Under the pieces are notes generated by a model. The model had not been told where the DNA came from. It searched no databases and saw only the letters and a program-made list of their open reading frames with translations. From Pseudobdellovibrionaceae bacterium (GTDB taxonomy: Bacteria > Bdellovibrionota > Bdellovibrionia > Bdellovibrionales > Bdellovibrionaceae), in NCBI GenBank assembly GCA_019637875.1, contig JAHBUW010000013.1:1-64000 (forward strand): a stretch of 64,000 nucleotides of DNA, written 5' to 3'. Position numbers and translations under genes: made by a program. Numbering within the stretch: the stretch's first letter is position 1; the number at the start of each line of letters is the position of its first letter. Positions 39,194 through 47,978 of this stretch are shown here, one piece after another.

Positions 39194-39769
39194 ATGTCGT
39201 CGACTCCACGCGTGTTTATTGTTCACGGCTATTTAGCCAGTCCGTCGAGCCATTGGTTTCCGTGGCTCCGTGACGAATTAAGTGAGCGTGGGGCGAACGT
39301 GGATGTCATTCCCCTTCCGCAATCGGAAAGCCCCCAGCTCGAAGCTTGGTTGGATTGTTTGAAAGATCGAGTGGGCGTTCCGGATGAGCGGACTCATTTT
39401 GTGGCCCATAGTTTGGGTTGCGTGGCGACGCTGAAGTACCTGCAGGCTTGGCCTTCGGACACGCTGATCGGCAGTCTGATGCTCGTGGCGGGCTTTACGG
39501 GGCGACTTCTCAACCTACCGCAATTGGATGGTTTCACGGAAAGCGCTGTCGATTTTGCGAGTTTGCGGCGTATGGCGCCGGTCCGTCACGTTCTGCTTTC
39601 GGAAAATGATATGGTGGTGCGCCCGCCCCACACGGAAAAGCTGGCGGAAGACCTGCTCGCGAAGTTATGGCGGGTCCCCGATGCGGGGCATTTCTTGGGT
39701 TCAGAGGGCGTGACTCGTTTGGACCAGGCGCTCGAAATCCTCGCGCCCCGTCTGCATCAAGGAACGTAG
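39194..39769 (+). CDS. RBBP9/YdeN-type alpha/beta hydrolase
   Basis: A 191-residue serine hydrolase of the RBBP9/YdeN family (DUF1057-like). It has VFIVHGYLASPSSHWFPWL at the N-terminus, nucleophile Ser73 in AHSLG, acidic SENDMVV (about 137) and catalytic His in VPDAGHF (about 157). It is cytoplasmic, with no signal peptide. Physiological substrates of the family are poorly known. It is 9 bases after sdhB, and its 3' end overlaps the convergent lipoprotein gene by 13 bases. Confidence 0.85.
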   Translation: MSSTPRVFIVHGYLASPSSHWFPWLRDELSERGANVDVIPLPQSESPQLEAWLDCLKDRVGVPDERTHFVAHSLGCVATLKYLQAWPSDTLIGSLMLVAGFTGRLLNLPQLDGFTESAVDFASLRRMAPVRHVLLSENDMVVRPPHTEKLAEDLLAKLWRVPDAGHFLGSEGVTRLDQALEILAPRLHQGT

Positions 39770-40539
39770 TATTTCACGTTGAAGCTGAACTGAATCGGTT
39801 CGTGTTGGCAGTCCGACGAATCGTTGTCACCCGTGGTGATGAAGCCGAAGCGATGCGCATCCGCGGGCAGCTTTTTCGCCGCGAATTTATAGAAAATCTG
39901 CTTATCCATATCGAGTTTGATCTGACCGCTCGTTTGCGTTGCCGGCATTTGCACGCTCGCAAGGCCGATTTCCTGTCCGACGATATAGGGATCATAACCC
40001 GAAACGTTGGTGGCTTTGCCTTTCAAAGCTTCCCACTCGTAACGACGAAGATCCCCGTCTTTCGGCAGCATATCCGTCAGGTTCTTATAAGAAGAGGCCA
40101 GGACGTAGCCATTGAAGGTCATGATGATCTCATCGTCGTAAAGCATGTCTTGCTTGGGGAAGTTGAAGGTGACATCGCAGACGACCGCGTTCGGGGGAAC
40201 GGGCAGATCGTAGCGTTGTTCTGAACGGGCTTGGACGTAACCGTTGCGCTCGGCGAGGTTGCCGTCCTTATTCCATTTACAGCTCGGCGGCTTCGGGAAA
40301 TTCACCGTCGCATTGGCGGTGGAAAGAGAGCGGTTCGAACAGTTTTGCTCCGCTTCCGTTTCCGAGATCGGCAGATCGCCGTCAAGATCGGGAGGACCGG
40401 GAGGTTTTTTGTCGTCGTTGCCACCACTCGACGTCACGTCCACCGCGTCCGAGGTGAAATTCGCTTTCGAGCAGTTTTGAAATGCGAGTGCCGTCAAGGC
40501 CAGACACACCGTGATCACGGACGTAGCCATGCGTTTCAT
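39757..40539 (-). CDS. Predicted lipoprotein, unknown function
   Basis: 260 residues from the ATG at 40539, which has GGGGGAT upstream; open reading extends further but lacks a better start. A hydrophobic signal ends FQNC (Cys23), a plausible though not perfect lipobox. A low-complexity Asp/Gly/Pro/Lys linker (about 37-60) leads to a Cys-containing beta-rich domain whose final strand is FSFNVKYYVP. I do not recognise the domain. It is convergent with the hydrolase gene, with a 13-base overlap. Confidence 0.75.
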   Translation of the reverse strand: MKRMATSVITVCLALTALAFQNCSKANFTSDAVDVTSSGGNDDKKPPGPPDLDGDLPISETEAEQNCSNRSLSTANATVNFPKPPSCKWNKDGNLAERNGYVQARSEQRYDLPVPPNAVVCDVTFNFPKQDMLYDDEIIMTFNGYVLASSYKNLTDMLPKDGDLRRYEWEALKGKATNVSGYDPYIVGQEIGLASVQMPATQTSGQIKLDMDKQIFYKFAAKKLPADAHRFGFITTGDNDSSDCQHEPIQFSFNVKYYVP

Positions 40540-40724
40540 TGGAATCCCCCTGTCACAGTTTAGCGCGTCCGAAAAAAAGTTGGGCGAAATCCCTTCCGTT
40601 TTCACAAAAGCGTCTCGTAACGAGCCACATCAATTTGCCCGAAAGCCTTGCTGGGCGTGTCTTTCCGGAAGGACGGGCGTCAGGCATCTTGAGGATTCTC
40701 CCGATAAGTCCAGTCGAGGTGTGA

Positions 40725-40997
40725 ATGAAGAAGATGGGCGACTTGATGAAAGAGCTGGGTTTTCGTGAAGAGGGATCGGAAAGCGTGAAGCGCGCCTTCG
40801 TCGAAAATCTCCGTCGTGTCCTCGAACAACAAGAGGCGGGAAAACCCGCATCGCCCGCGCGCGAAGCGGTCACGACCTCGGCGAAATGTCCCGTCGTCAA
40901 AACCGCGTTCCAGAGCGCGGCGAATCCGCCCGAACAGCTGTCTCTGTTTGAGACGACCGAGACGGTCTTGCGTCCCAAGCGCGTCCGCGCCAGCTAA
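40725..40997 (+). CDS. Small protein with clamp-binding pentapeptide
   Basis: An unrecognised 90-residue basic protein. The N-terminal helix (MGDLMKELGFREEGSE to about residue 38) is followed by a disordered-looking Ala/Pro/Ser linker, then PPEQLSLFE: QLSLF at 71-75 is an exact match to the bacterial sliding-clamp-binding consensus QL(S/D)LF. A basic tail (RPKRVRAS) ends the protein. The ATG has GAGG 6 bases upstream, supporting a real gene. The function is unknown; a clamp-associated role is inference from the pentapeptide alone. Confidence 0.7.
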   Translation: MKKMGDLMKELGFREEGSESVKRAFVENLRRVLEQQEAGKPASPAREAVTTSAKCPVVKTAFQSAANPPEQLSLFETTETVLRPKRVRAS

Positions 40998-41108
40998 GGG
41001 CTGTCGATGATTTTTTCGACACCCGTTAGAACCTGAACGATCAAAACCCCCATGTTCGCGCCTAAAAGGCACTGGCTTTGCACACTTAGCCGGTGAGGCA
41101 CGAGACAT

Positions 41109-42008
41109 ATGGGCATGAAAACGAAACACCTTATTCTTGGAATCGCGACCAGCATCACGCTGAGCGCGGGTGTTTCGTTCGCCGCGGGTAAAGAAAAAAG
41201 CTGCATCAGCGGTGGCTCCGTCCCTGCTAAACTCCGTGTTGGTCAGACCGGATTTCAAGATGAAGATATCACCGTTGTCGAAGGCGTATCGGGACCTGAA
41301 GTCCGTATTGGAAAGACGACGATGTTCTTGAGCCCCGGCAGTGCGGAAGAAGAGAAGTCGAGTGGTGGCGAGCCAAGTCGCAACAACAGCTGGTGTTTCA
41401 TCGACCCCGAGCTGAATCGCCGTAATCAGGGAAAGCCGACCGACGTATCATGTGATCCTTTTGGCTCGAAGAAACAGGACGGAAGTTTCGAAAAACCGCT
41501 ATCCATTAATGGATCCAACGGCCGCCCGATCGCAGAGATTCATGCGAAAGAAGTCAAAGATAGCAACGGTAAGAAAATGATCCAGCTCATTTTCAAGAAG
41601 TTAGGTAGCAGTGATTCGCGCGACAAAGCGACCAACAAGCTGGTGATCACGGGACATGCGAAAAAAGAAGGTCCGAACGTCAAATCGAGTATCCGCTTGG
41701 AGTCGCGAGATTTCGACGGCGATCATTTGAACGGCGTTCTCGAGTCCACGATTTTGGGAAGATTGAAAGAGGGCGACACCGGAAATGATCCGCGTGGAAG
41801 CGATCAGTTCTCAAGCTGCAAATCGCCGAACCAAGCGAAAGGTCAGTATAAAAAAACTGATAACGAAGCTCCTGAGAGCTGGGTTGATTTACAAGGAAAC
41901 CATTTGGTGATGCGCGGAAACGAGCGTTACATCCAAGATCAGTACCGCAAAGACCGTGCTCCTCTGCACGCAGAAGACAATACCGGTCGTGGGGGCGGCG
42001 TCAGCTAA
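41109..42008 (+). CDS. Secreted protein, unknown function
   Basis: A 299-residue exported protein with a signal peptide (MKTKHLILGIATSITLSAG to about residue 25, VSFAA). The mature part is hydrophilic, rich in Lys/Asp/Ser/Gly, with five Cys (the first two near residues 32 and 96). It includes a short acidic FDGDHLNG motif near residue 205, loosely like a Ca-binding loop. The C-terminus is Gly-rich. No family is recognised. The start could be Met1 or Met3. Its base composition looks more AT-rich than its neighbours. Confidence 0.68.
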   Translation: MGMKTKHLILGIATSITLSAGVSFAAGKEKSCISGGSVPAKLRVGQTGFQDEDITVVEGVSGPEVRIGKTTMFLSPGSAEEEKSSGGEPSRNNSWCFIDPELNRRNQGKPTDVSCDPFGSKKQDGSFEKPLSINGSNGRPIAEIHAKEVKDSNGKKMIQLIFKKLGSSDSRDKATNKLVITGHAKKEGPNVKSSIRLESRDFDGDHLNGVLESTILGRLKEGDTGNDPRGSDQFSSCKSPNQAKGQYKKTDNEAPESWVDLQGNHLVMRGNERYIQDQYRKDRAPLHAEDNTGRGGGVS

Positions 42009-42100
42009 ACTTATGGCGTCTCAATCCGAGACGCCGACATGAATCCCGTCGTTCCCACCGAGAAATCACCATTAAATCCGCGTTCGGGTTACAATAAATT

Positions 42101-42610
42101 ATGTCGAGTCTTCGCCGATTCGTGCGCAACTGCGCACGCTTAACACCGCTTTTGATCGTGGGGTTCTGCTTTCAGAACTTCACGGAGTTGCAGGTGCCGC
42201 CGCGTCCGGAGTCCGCGCCCGCGCGACACGGGACCGAGGCGACGTCGGTGAACGCTGCGGCCGAGGACTTCCTGCGCACGCAGTGGATGCCCGAGCTGCG
42301 CAGCCTGGAGCAGCGCTACGCTGAAAAACTTCAGTTTCAGTTTTCACCACATCGTCCAGACGTGGGCGAGATCGAAATGAACTTGCTCGGAGACGCGCTG
42401 CCCGCGCACCGAAGCGAGGAAACGATGAAAGTGTCGGTGGTGAACGACCGCCTGCGTTTCCGTTTTACGAACATGGATCTCGCGTGCGATTACCAGCCGG
42501 CGAAGTCTCTTCTGAGCTTCCGCACGCAGATGAATACGCCCGGCCAATTGCAGTTCGAACACTCCGGACGCGACCAGACCAGCCGCTTGAGCTGGCAGAT
42601 GTCTTGGTAA
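42101..42610 (+). CDS. Exported or membrane-anchored protein, unknown
   Basis: A 169-residue protein with a basic N-terminus (SSLRRFVRNCARL) and one hydrophobic segment (about 15-27), so it is anchored or secreted. The rest is hydrophilic with a helical region (AAAEDFLRTQWMPELRSLEQRYAEKL) and then beta strands. There is no ribosome site, but TACAAT (42090-42095) lies 5 bases before the ATG, which would fit a leaderless transcript if it is a -10 element. No family is recognised. Confidence 0.6.
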   Translation: MSSLRRFVRNCARLTPLLIVGFCFQNFTELQVPPRPESAPARHGTEATSVNAAAEDFLRTQWMPELRSLEQRYAEKLQFQFSPHRPDVGEIEMNLLGDALPAHRSEETMKVSVVNDRLRFRFTNMDLACDYQPAKSLLSFRTQMNTPGQLQFEHSGRDQTSRLSWQMSW

Positions 42611-42803
42611 AATCCTAAGCCCGAGCCCCTCGAAAGTCCGTTCGCGCGACTCGCGCTAATTTCTCTCATAAACGAAACCCGCTGGACTTCGGTGTGACAT
42701 TCACGCCTTCCGTCCGGAAATTCGCTTCCTGAGCGCTTTCGGGGATTCCGCGCGAACTCGAGTTGCTATCCTAATCCGCGAAACCCAATCAAGGAGCCAC
42801 CCT

Positions 42804-44480
42804 ATGTCGATTCATGGACGAATCGCCGTTTCTTTTCTTGTTCCGCTCGTTACGGCGCTGGTCGCCGCACTGCCGGCCGCGGCCCAAAAGAAGCCCGAAG
42901 TTAATCCCGCACCGGAATTCATTCCCGGACAGTATCTTGTCCGCCTGCGGACTCCTGGAATCATCGGCTCTTCGGCGATTCAAGCGCTCGAGGAAAAAGC
43001 GAAAGGGAAAGTCCTGCGCGTACACGAAAATCAAAACTTCGTGCTGCTGCAGAAGCCGCTCATCCAAAGCGCGGAAGGCGCGCTCATGGACATTCAATCT
43101 ACGGACGATGTCCTTTTGGTCGAACCCAACTACGTCTATCGCGTGAATAAGACCGCGAACGATCCCGATCTGGGGAAGCTTTGGGGTATTCGTAACTCGG
43201 GACAACAAGACTCTTCGCGCCAAGCGGGCGTCGCGGGCATCGATGTCGACGCGGAACGCGCGTGGGATATCACGACAGGCTCGAAAGATGTCGTGGTTGC
43301 GGTCATCGATACGGGTGTCGACTATCGTCACCCCGATCTGGCGGCGAACGCTTGGGTGAACGAAGCGGAATTGAACGGGAAACCCGGCGTCGACGATGAC
43401 GGTAACGGTTTCGTCGATGACGTTTACGGCGCGAGCTTCGCGGATCCCGCGAAACCGACCGGAAATCCGATGGACGATCACGGTCACGGGACTCACTGCG
43501 CGGGTACGATCGGCGCGAAGGGCGATGACGGTCGCGGCATCGTCGGCGTCAGCTGGGACGTACGTATCATGGGCGTGAAGTTCCTGGGCGCGGACGGTTC
43601 GGGAAGCCTGGAGGGCGCGATCCAAGCGATCGACTACGCCACCCGCATGGGGGCGCGCATCCAGTCCAACTCGTGGGCGGGCGGCGGTTACTCGAAACTT
43701 CTGGAAGAAGCGATTCAACGTGCGGATGCGGCGAACGTTCTGTTCATCGCGGCGAGCTCGAACTCGGGCGGCAATAACGACGCGAGCCCGGTTTATCCCG
43801 CGACCTACAACGTGCCGAACATCATTTCCGTCGCGGCGATCGATAACCGCGGAACGTTGGCGGATTTCTCGAACTACGGACGCACGACGGTTCACGTCGC
43901 GGCTCCTGGTGTGAACATCCACAGTTCGCTTCCCGGCAGCGCTTACGATTCATGGTCGGGAACGTCGATGGCGACCCCGCACGTTTCGGGTGTGGCGGCC
44001 TTGCTGGTGGCGCATGATGCCTACGCCACTCACTATCAGTTGCGTCAGCGTATTCTGGACGGCGCGCGTCCCCTGGCGGGCCTGCGCGGCAAAGTTTCTA
44101 CGGGCGGCGTCGTGAACGCCTACTACTCGCTGACGGGTCAGGCTCCTCCGGAAGATCCGAACGATCCCGCGAAGTGGTTGCAACAGTCGGCGAACTTCTC
44201 GACTCCGCATCCTTACGTGAAGAAAGAGCTGATCGAGTGGGAGCTGTCGATTCCCGGCGCGACGCAAATGGCGCTTTATTTCTCGAAGTTCCAGACGGAG
44301 CGGACTTACGACACGCTGACGTTGAAGAACCGCGCGGGCCAGACGATCGCCGTTCTTTCGGGATCGATGGATGATTCGTTCTCGCCGATCATCGCGGGCG
44401 ATTACGTGAAGCTAATCTTCAAGAGCGACGATTCGATCGAAAAATACGGAATCGACATTACCGGAGTCGCGTTCCGCTAA
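42804..44480 (+). CDS. Secreted subtilisin-family serine protease
   Basis: A 558-residue S8 peptidase exported by a signal peptide (about 1-27, PAAAQ). An inhibitor_I9-like propeptide (about 40-115) precedes the catalytic domain with Asp169 (VIDTGVD), His228 (HGHGTHCAG), oxyanion Asn320 (SSNSGG) and Ser388 (GTSMATPH). An Asp-rich DDDGNGFVDD loop (197-206) may bind calcium. A C-terminal beta domain (about 445-558) resembles prepeptidase C-terminal modules. AAGGAG precedes the ATG, and a strong terminator follows, so it is a single-gene unit. It is likely an extracellular degradative enzyme. Confidence 0.94.
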   Translation: MSIHGRIAVSFLVPLVTALVAALPAAAQKKPEVNPAPEFIPGQYLVRLRTPGIIGSSAIQALEEKAKGKVLRVHENQNFVLLQKPLIQSAEGALMDIQSTDDVLLVEPNYVYRVNKTANDPDLGKLWGIRNSGQQDSSRQAGVAGIDVDAERAWDITTGSKDVVVAVIDTGVDYRHPDLAANAWVNEAELNGKPGVDDDGNGFVDDVYGASFADPAKPTGNPMDDHGHGTHCAGTIGAKGDDGRGIVGVSWDVRIMGVKFLGADGSGSLEGAIQAIDYATRMGARIQSNSWAGGGYSKLLEEAIQRADAANVLFIAASSNSGGNNDASPVYPATYNVPNIISVAAIDNRGTLADFSNYGRTTVHVAAPGVNIHSSLPGSAYDSWSGTSMATPHVSGVAALLVAHDAYATHYQLRQRILDGARPLAGLRGKVSTGGVVNAYYSLTGQAPPEDPNDPAKWLQQSANFSTPHPYVKKELIEWELSIPGATQMALYFSKFQTERTYDTLTLKNRAGQTIAVLSGSMDDSFSPIIAGDYVKLIFKSDDSIEKYGIDITGVAFR

Positions 44481-44508
44481 TTTGACCGGAAAGTTCACTT
44501 TTCTTAAT

Positions 44509-44538
44509 GGGGCGCGCGTAAAGCGACGCCCCTTTTTT
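44509..44538 (+). terminator. Rho-independent terminator after the subtilase
   Basis: GGGGCG (44509-44514) pairs with CGCCCC (44527-44532), extended inward by three more pairs around a bulged A, and is followed by six T. It lies 29 bases after the protease stop. Confidence 0.92.
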
Positions 44539-44586
44539 ATTTCGGCACTTGTTGACGGAGCTCGAGCATCGGCCCAGAGTCGATGT

Positions 44587-45495
44587 ATGGGTCACACGCG
44601 CCGGGATTTTTTGAAGACCGCGATCGTGATGGGAGTTGCCTCCCACCTGCCGGCGATCGCCGCGCCATCCCCCGTGCACGAAGTCGTCCTACCGGGAACG
44701 AAAGAGTCCGTGTTGCGTGTCGGCCTGGGGACCTTCCGCGTTTTCGATGTCGGCAACGATGCGAACAAAAGGACCGAACTCAAAAAGGTACTCAAAGCTT
44801 TCCACGCGGCGGGCGGTCGGCTCATCGATACGTCACCGATGTATGGCTCGGCCGAAAAGGTTTTGGGTGAGCTTAGCACCGAACTCGGTCTGAATGACAA
44901 GTTCGTCGTGGCCACGAAAGTATGGACTCACGGCGCGAAAGAGGGACGACAGCAGATCGATGCCTCTTTCAAGCTGATCAAACGCCAGAAGTTGGACCTT
45001 TTCCAAATTCACAATCTGATGGACTGGCAAACCCAACTCAAAACTTTGCGCAAACTGCGTGACGAGGGGAAGATCAAGTATATCGGCATCACGCACTACA
45101 TGCCCTCGGCCTTTGCGGAGCTCGCGCAAGTTTTGAAAACCGAAAAGATGGATTTCCTGCAGATTCCCTACTCGTTGCAAGAGACGTCCGCCGAACGTGA
45201 ACTACTTGGCGTTGCGGCCGAACATGACGTGAAGGTGATCGCGAATGAACCCTTTGGCCAGGGTGAGCTGTTCCGCCGCATGGGCGACCAGAAGCTGCCC
45301 CCGTGGGCGAAAGACTACGAAATCGAAACTTGGGCGCAGCTTTTCCTGAAGTTCATTTTATCCGAACCGCGTGTGCACTTCGCGATTCCCGGTACGGGTC
45401 GGCTCCGTCACGTGGAAGACAATCTGCGCGCCGCGCGCGGTCCCTTGCCCGAGGCGAAAGACCGCGCGAAGTTTCGCGCGCTCCTTAAAATCTAG
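44587..45495 (+). CDS. Tat-exported aldo/keto reductase
   Basis: 302 residues from the ATG at 44587. The N-terminus has a twin-arginine signal, TRRDFLK (4-10), then a hydrophobic stretch ending AIAAP. The AKR barrel carries the catalytic set DTSPMYGSAEK (Asp, Tyr), ATKVWTHG (Lys) and LFQIHNL (His), with the C-terminal IPGTGRLRHVEDNL cofactor region. Tat export implies folding, probably with NADP(H), before transport. An in-frame start 35 codons earlier would bury the Tat motif. The 3' end overlaps the convergent oligopeptidase gene by 4 bases. Confidence 0.85.
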   Translation: MGHTRRDFLKTAIVMGVASHLPAIAAPSPVHEVVLPGTKESVLRVGLGTFRVFDVGNDANKRTELKKVLKAFHAAGGRLIDTSPMYGSAEKVLGELSTELGLNDKFVVATKVWTHGAKEGRQQIDASFKLIKRQKLDLFQIHNLMDWQTQLKTLRKLRDEGKIKYIGITHYMPSAFAELAQVLKTEKMDFLQIPYSLQETSAERELLGVAAEHDVKVIANEPFGQGELFRRMGDQKLPPWAKDYEIETWAQLFLKFILSEPRVHFAIPGTGRLRHVEDNLRAARGPLPEAKDRAKFRALLKI

Positions 45496-47540
45496 CGCGC
45501 GCGGGGCTGCGTTTTCGCCCACAGAATGAAAGCGTATTCCGAGGCGATCTCTTTCAAGCGCTCAAACCGTCCGGAGGCGCCACCGTGTCCCGCTTCCATA
45601 TTCGTACGGAAGATAACGACGTTCGGAGTCGTTTTTTCATCGCGCAACCGTGCCGCCCATTTCGCCGGCTCCCAGTACTGCACTTGTGAATCGTGATAAC
45701 CCGTTTCGATGTAAATGTGGGGATAAGCCGCGGGGCGAACGTTGTCGTAGGGCGAATAAGACTTGATGTAGTCGTAGGCCGGCTTTTCATTGGGATTGCC
45801 CCACTGCTCATACTCGGCGGTCGTCAAAGGAATCGAAGCGTCCAGCATCGTGTTCACGACGTCCACGAACGGAACTTGCGCAACGATGCCGCGATACAGT
45901 TCAGGGCGTAAATTGATGACCGCACCCATCAGTAGACCGCCGGCGCTTCCGCCCATCGCGAAGACCTGATCCGGGTCCGCGAGCCCCGATTGGATCAAAT
46001 GATCCGTGCAGGAGTTGAAGTCCGAGAAGGTGTTTTTCTTGAACATCATCCGACCTTTTTCGTACCAGGCCCGGCCCAAGTCCGAACCGCCGCGAATGTG
46101 CGCGATCGCGTAGGTGAATCCGCGGTCGATCAACGAGAAGATATTCGAACCGAAGCGCGGTTCGACGCTGTAGCCATAAGATCCGTAGCCGTAGATCAGC
46201 GTCGGACGAGGTTTTCCTTTTTGAAATCCTTTTTGCCCGACGATGGACATCGGGATGAGCGTGCCGTCTTCGGCTTTGGCCCAAATGCGCGCGCATTCGT
46301 ATTTCGACGCATCGAAAGTGGGGACTTCGGTTTTTTTCACGACCGTCAGCGCGCCGGTGGTCAATTCGCAGTCGTACCAGGTTTGCGGCTGCACGGGCGA
46401 CGAATAAGAAAGCCGGAAGACCGCCGTGTCGTATTCGAGATTGGTGGAGGTCGCGGTCACGTAGGTGGGATCGGGGAAGGAGACGACCCGTCCCGCGCCT
46501 TTAGGATCCCGACGGTCCAAGATACGTAGACGCGTCAGTCCCGCGAACCGCTCTTCCAAAACCAAATGCGTTTTAAAGACGGTAAAGCCTTCGATGAACA
46601 CTTCGGGATTGTGGGGAACGACCTCTTGCCAAGTTTCTTTGGGGGCGGGGTATTGGGGCGTCCACATCAAACGGAAATTTTCGGCCTGCCAATTCGACAA
46701 GACGTAGTAGCCGTCGCCGCCATCACTGACGGAGTATTCATGTTTGGTTTCACGAGGCAGGAAGACGACGGGCTCGGCGTTCGGCAGCATCGGGTCCAGT
46801 CGACGAGCTTCCGCCGAATCAAAACTGAAGGCCGTGAGGAAAAGGCTTTTCGAGTTCAGCGATTTCGAAATGTGTAGACCAAAAATTTCATCCGGTTCGA
46901 AGTAGACGAGTTTCTGTTCGCCCGAGACACTGTCGAAGCTGACGCATTTTTCGTAGCGCAGGGTTTCGGGATGTTTCATGACGACCAGAAGCGTGCGGTT
47001 GTCCCCCGCCCACTCGAAATTGCCCGCGGAACCTTCCAGCTCGACTTTCGAGATCTCGCCCGTTTTCAGATTTTTAGTGCAAATCGAGAACAAGCGCCGA
47101 CCCACGCGGTCCAAAGCGAAGGCGATTTTTTCGCAATCCGGCGACAGCTTGATGCCCGAGACGTCGCAGTAACTCATCCCGACGGCGAGCTCGTTCACGT
47201 TCAGTAAAATCTCTTCCGGGCCGCCGCCGCGCGGGCGCCGGCAGTAGATCTGATACTCTTTGCCGGTTTCGAAGCGCGTGTAGTACTCGAATTCGGCGTA
47301 AGGACTGGGCGGAAGGCTGTCGTCCTCTTTCACGCGGCCCTTCATTTCACCGAAGAGCTGGGCCTGGAGTTCCTTGGTTTCCCCCAAAACGGATTCGAAA
47401 TAGTCATTTTCACTTTTGAGGTGCTTCAAGACCGCTTCGCTGTCGCGTTCACGCATCCAGAAGTAAGGGTCCAGGCGAACTTCGCCCAGATGCTCGTGAC
47501 GGTGTTCTTTGCGGTCCGGTTTGGGAATCTGGATGTTCAT
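45492..47540 (-). CDS. ptrB: Oligopeptidase B (S9A family)
   Basis: Serine oligopeptidase cleaving after basic residues in short peptides. It has 682 residues from the ATG at 47540 (GGAG upstream; an in-frame GTG two codons earlier is the alternative). The N-terminal beta-propeller (about 60-400) is followed by the alpha/beta hydrolase domain, with Ser532 in MGGSAGG, Asp617 in TGYHDSQV and His652 in EAGHGGASGR, the same numbers I recall for E. coli OpdB. The DPYFWMRERD N-terminal block is also typical. There is no signal peptide. Confidence 0.95.
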   Translation of the reverse strand: MNIQIPKPDRKEHRHEHLGEVRLDPYFWMRERDSEAVLKHLKSENDYFESVLGETKELQAQLFGEMKGRVKEDDSLPPSPYAEFEYYTRFETGKEYQIYCRRPRGGGPEEILLNVNELAVGMSYCDVSGIKLSPDCEKIAFALDRVGRRLFSICTKNLKTGEISKVELEGSAGNFEWAGDNRTLLVVMKHPETLRYEKCVSFDSVSGEQKLVYFEPDEIFGLHISKSLNSKSLFLTAFSFDSAEARRLDPMLPNAEPVVFLPRETKHEYSVSDGGDGYYVLSNWQAENFRLMWTPQYPAPKETWQEVVPHNPEVFIEGFTVFKTHLVLEERFAGLTRLRILDRRDPKGAGRVVSFPDPTYVTATSTNLEYDTAVFRLSYSSPVQPQTWYDCELTTGALTVVKKTEVPTFDASKYECARIWAKAEDGTLIPMSIVGQKGFQKGKPRPTLIYGYGSYGYSVEPRFGSNIFSLIDRGFTYAIAHIRGGSDLGRAWYEKGRMMFKKNTFSDFNSCTDHLIQSGLADPDQVFAMGGSAGGLLMGAVINLRPELYRGIVAQVPFVDVVNTMLDASIPLTTAEYEQWGNPNEKPAYDYIKSYSPYDNVRPAAYPHIYIETGYHDSQVQYWEPAKWAARLRDEKTTPNVVIFRTNMEAGHGGASGRFERLKEIASEYAFILWAKTQPRAR

Positions 47541-47553
47541 GGGCACTCCAATC

Positions 47554-47583
47554 TTGGCCGAGAGGGGAAAATTCCTCTATAAT
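47554..47583 (+). promoter_or_regulatory. Sigma70-type promoter for the PDZ gene
   Basis: TTGGCC (-35, 47554-47559), an 18-base spacer and a perfect TATAAT (-10, 47578-47583). Transcription would start near 47590, about 26 bases before the ATG at 47616, with AAGGAG between. Confidence 0.75.
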
Positions 47584-47615
47584 GGGGACAGGTCATCAAC
47601 TCAAGGAGATCGCCC

Positions 47616-47978
47616 ATGAAGCGGATTTTCGGCGCCCTGGGTCTTAGCGCCCTCTTCACCCTCGGACTTGCGTTATCTATTTCGACACCGGTCGACGCTT
47701 ATCAAATTTCGGTCAAACAGAAACCGGGCAAATTGCGGTTCGGCGTGGTGGAAGAGGACAGCCTTTACGCGAAGGCGGGAATTCAGCGCAACGACATCAT
47801 TCGCGAGATCAACGGCAAAGTCGTCGACGACACGACCCCGATCTCGGATGTGGAAAACGTTGTGCGTAAAGGCGGCAAGATGACGATTGAGCGCAACGGC
47901 AAGCTGATCAAAAAGAATTTGAAACCGATGAAGCTGGAAGATGAGCTTATCGAGCTTCCGCCGCCGGCGTCTGAATAG
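47616..47978 (+). CDS. Exported PDZ-domain protein
   Basis: A 120-residue exported protein with a signal peptide (about 1-28, TPVDA). One small PDZ domain follows, with the carboxylate-binding-loop region FGVVEEDSLYAKAGIQRNDIIREINGK (about 42-68, shown to illustrate), then an acidic/Pro tail ending ELPPPASE. There is no protease domain, so it is probably a periplasmic adaptor. A good promoter and ribosome site lie upstream. The 3' end overlaps the convergent hydrolase gene by 32 bases. Confidence 0.8.
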   Translation: MKRIFGALGLSALFTLGLALSISTPVDAYQISVKQKPGKLRFGVVEEDSLYAKAGIQRNDIIREINGKVVDDTTPISDVENVVRKGGKMTIERNGKLIKKNLKPMKLEDELIELPPPASE

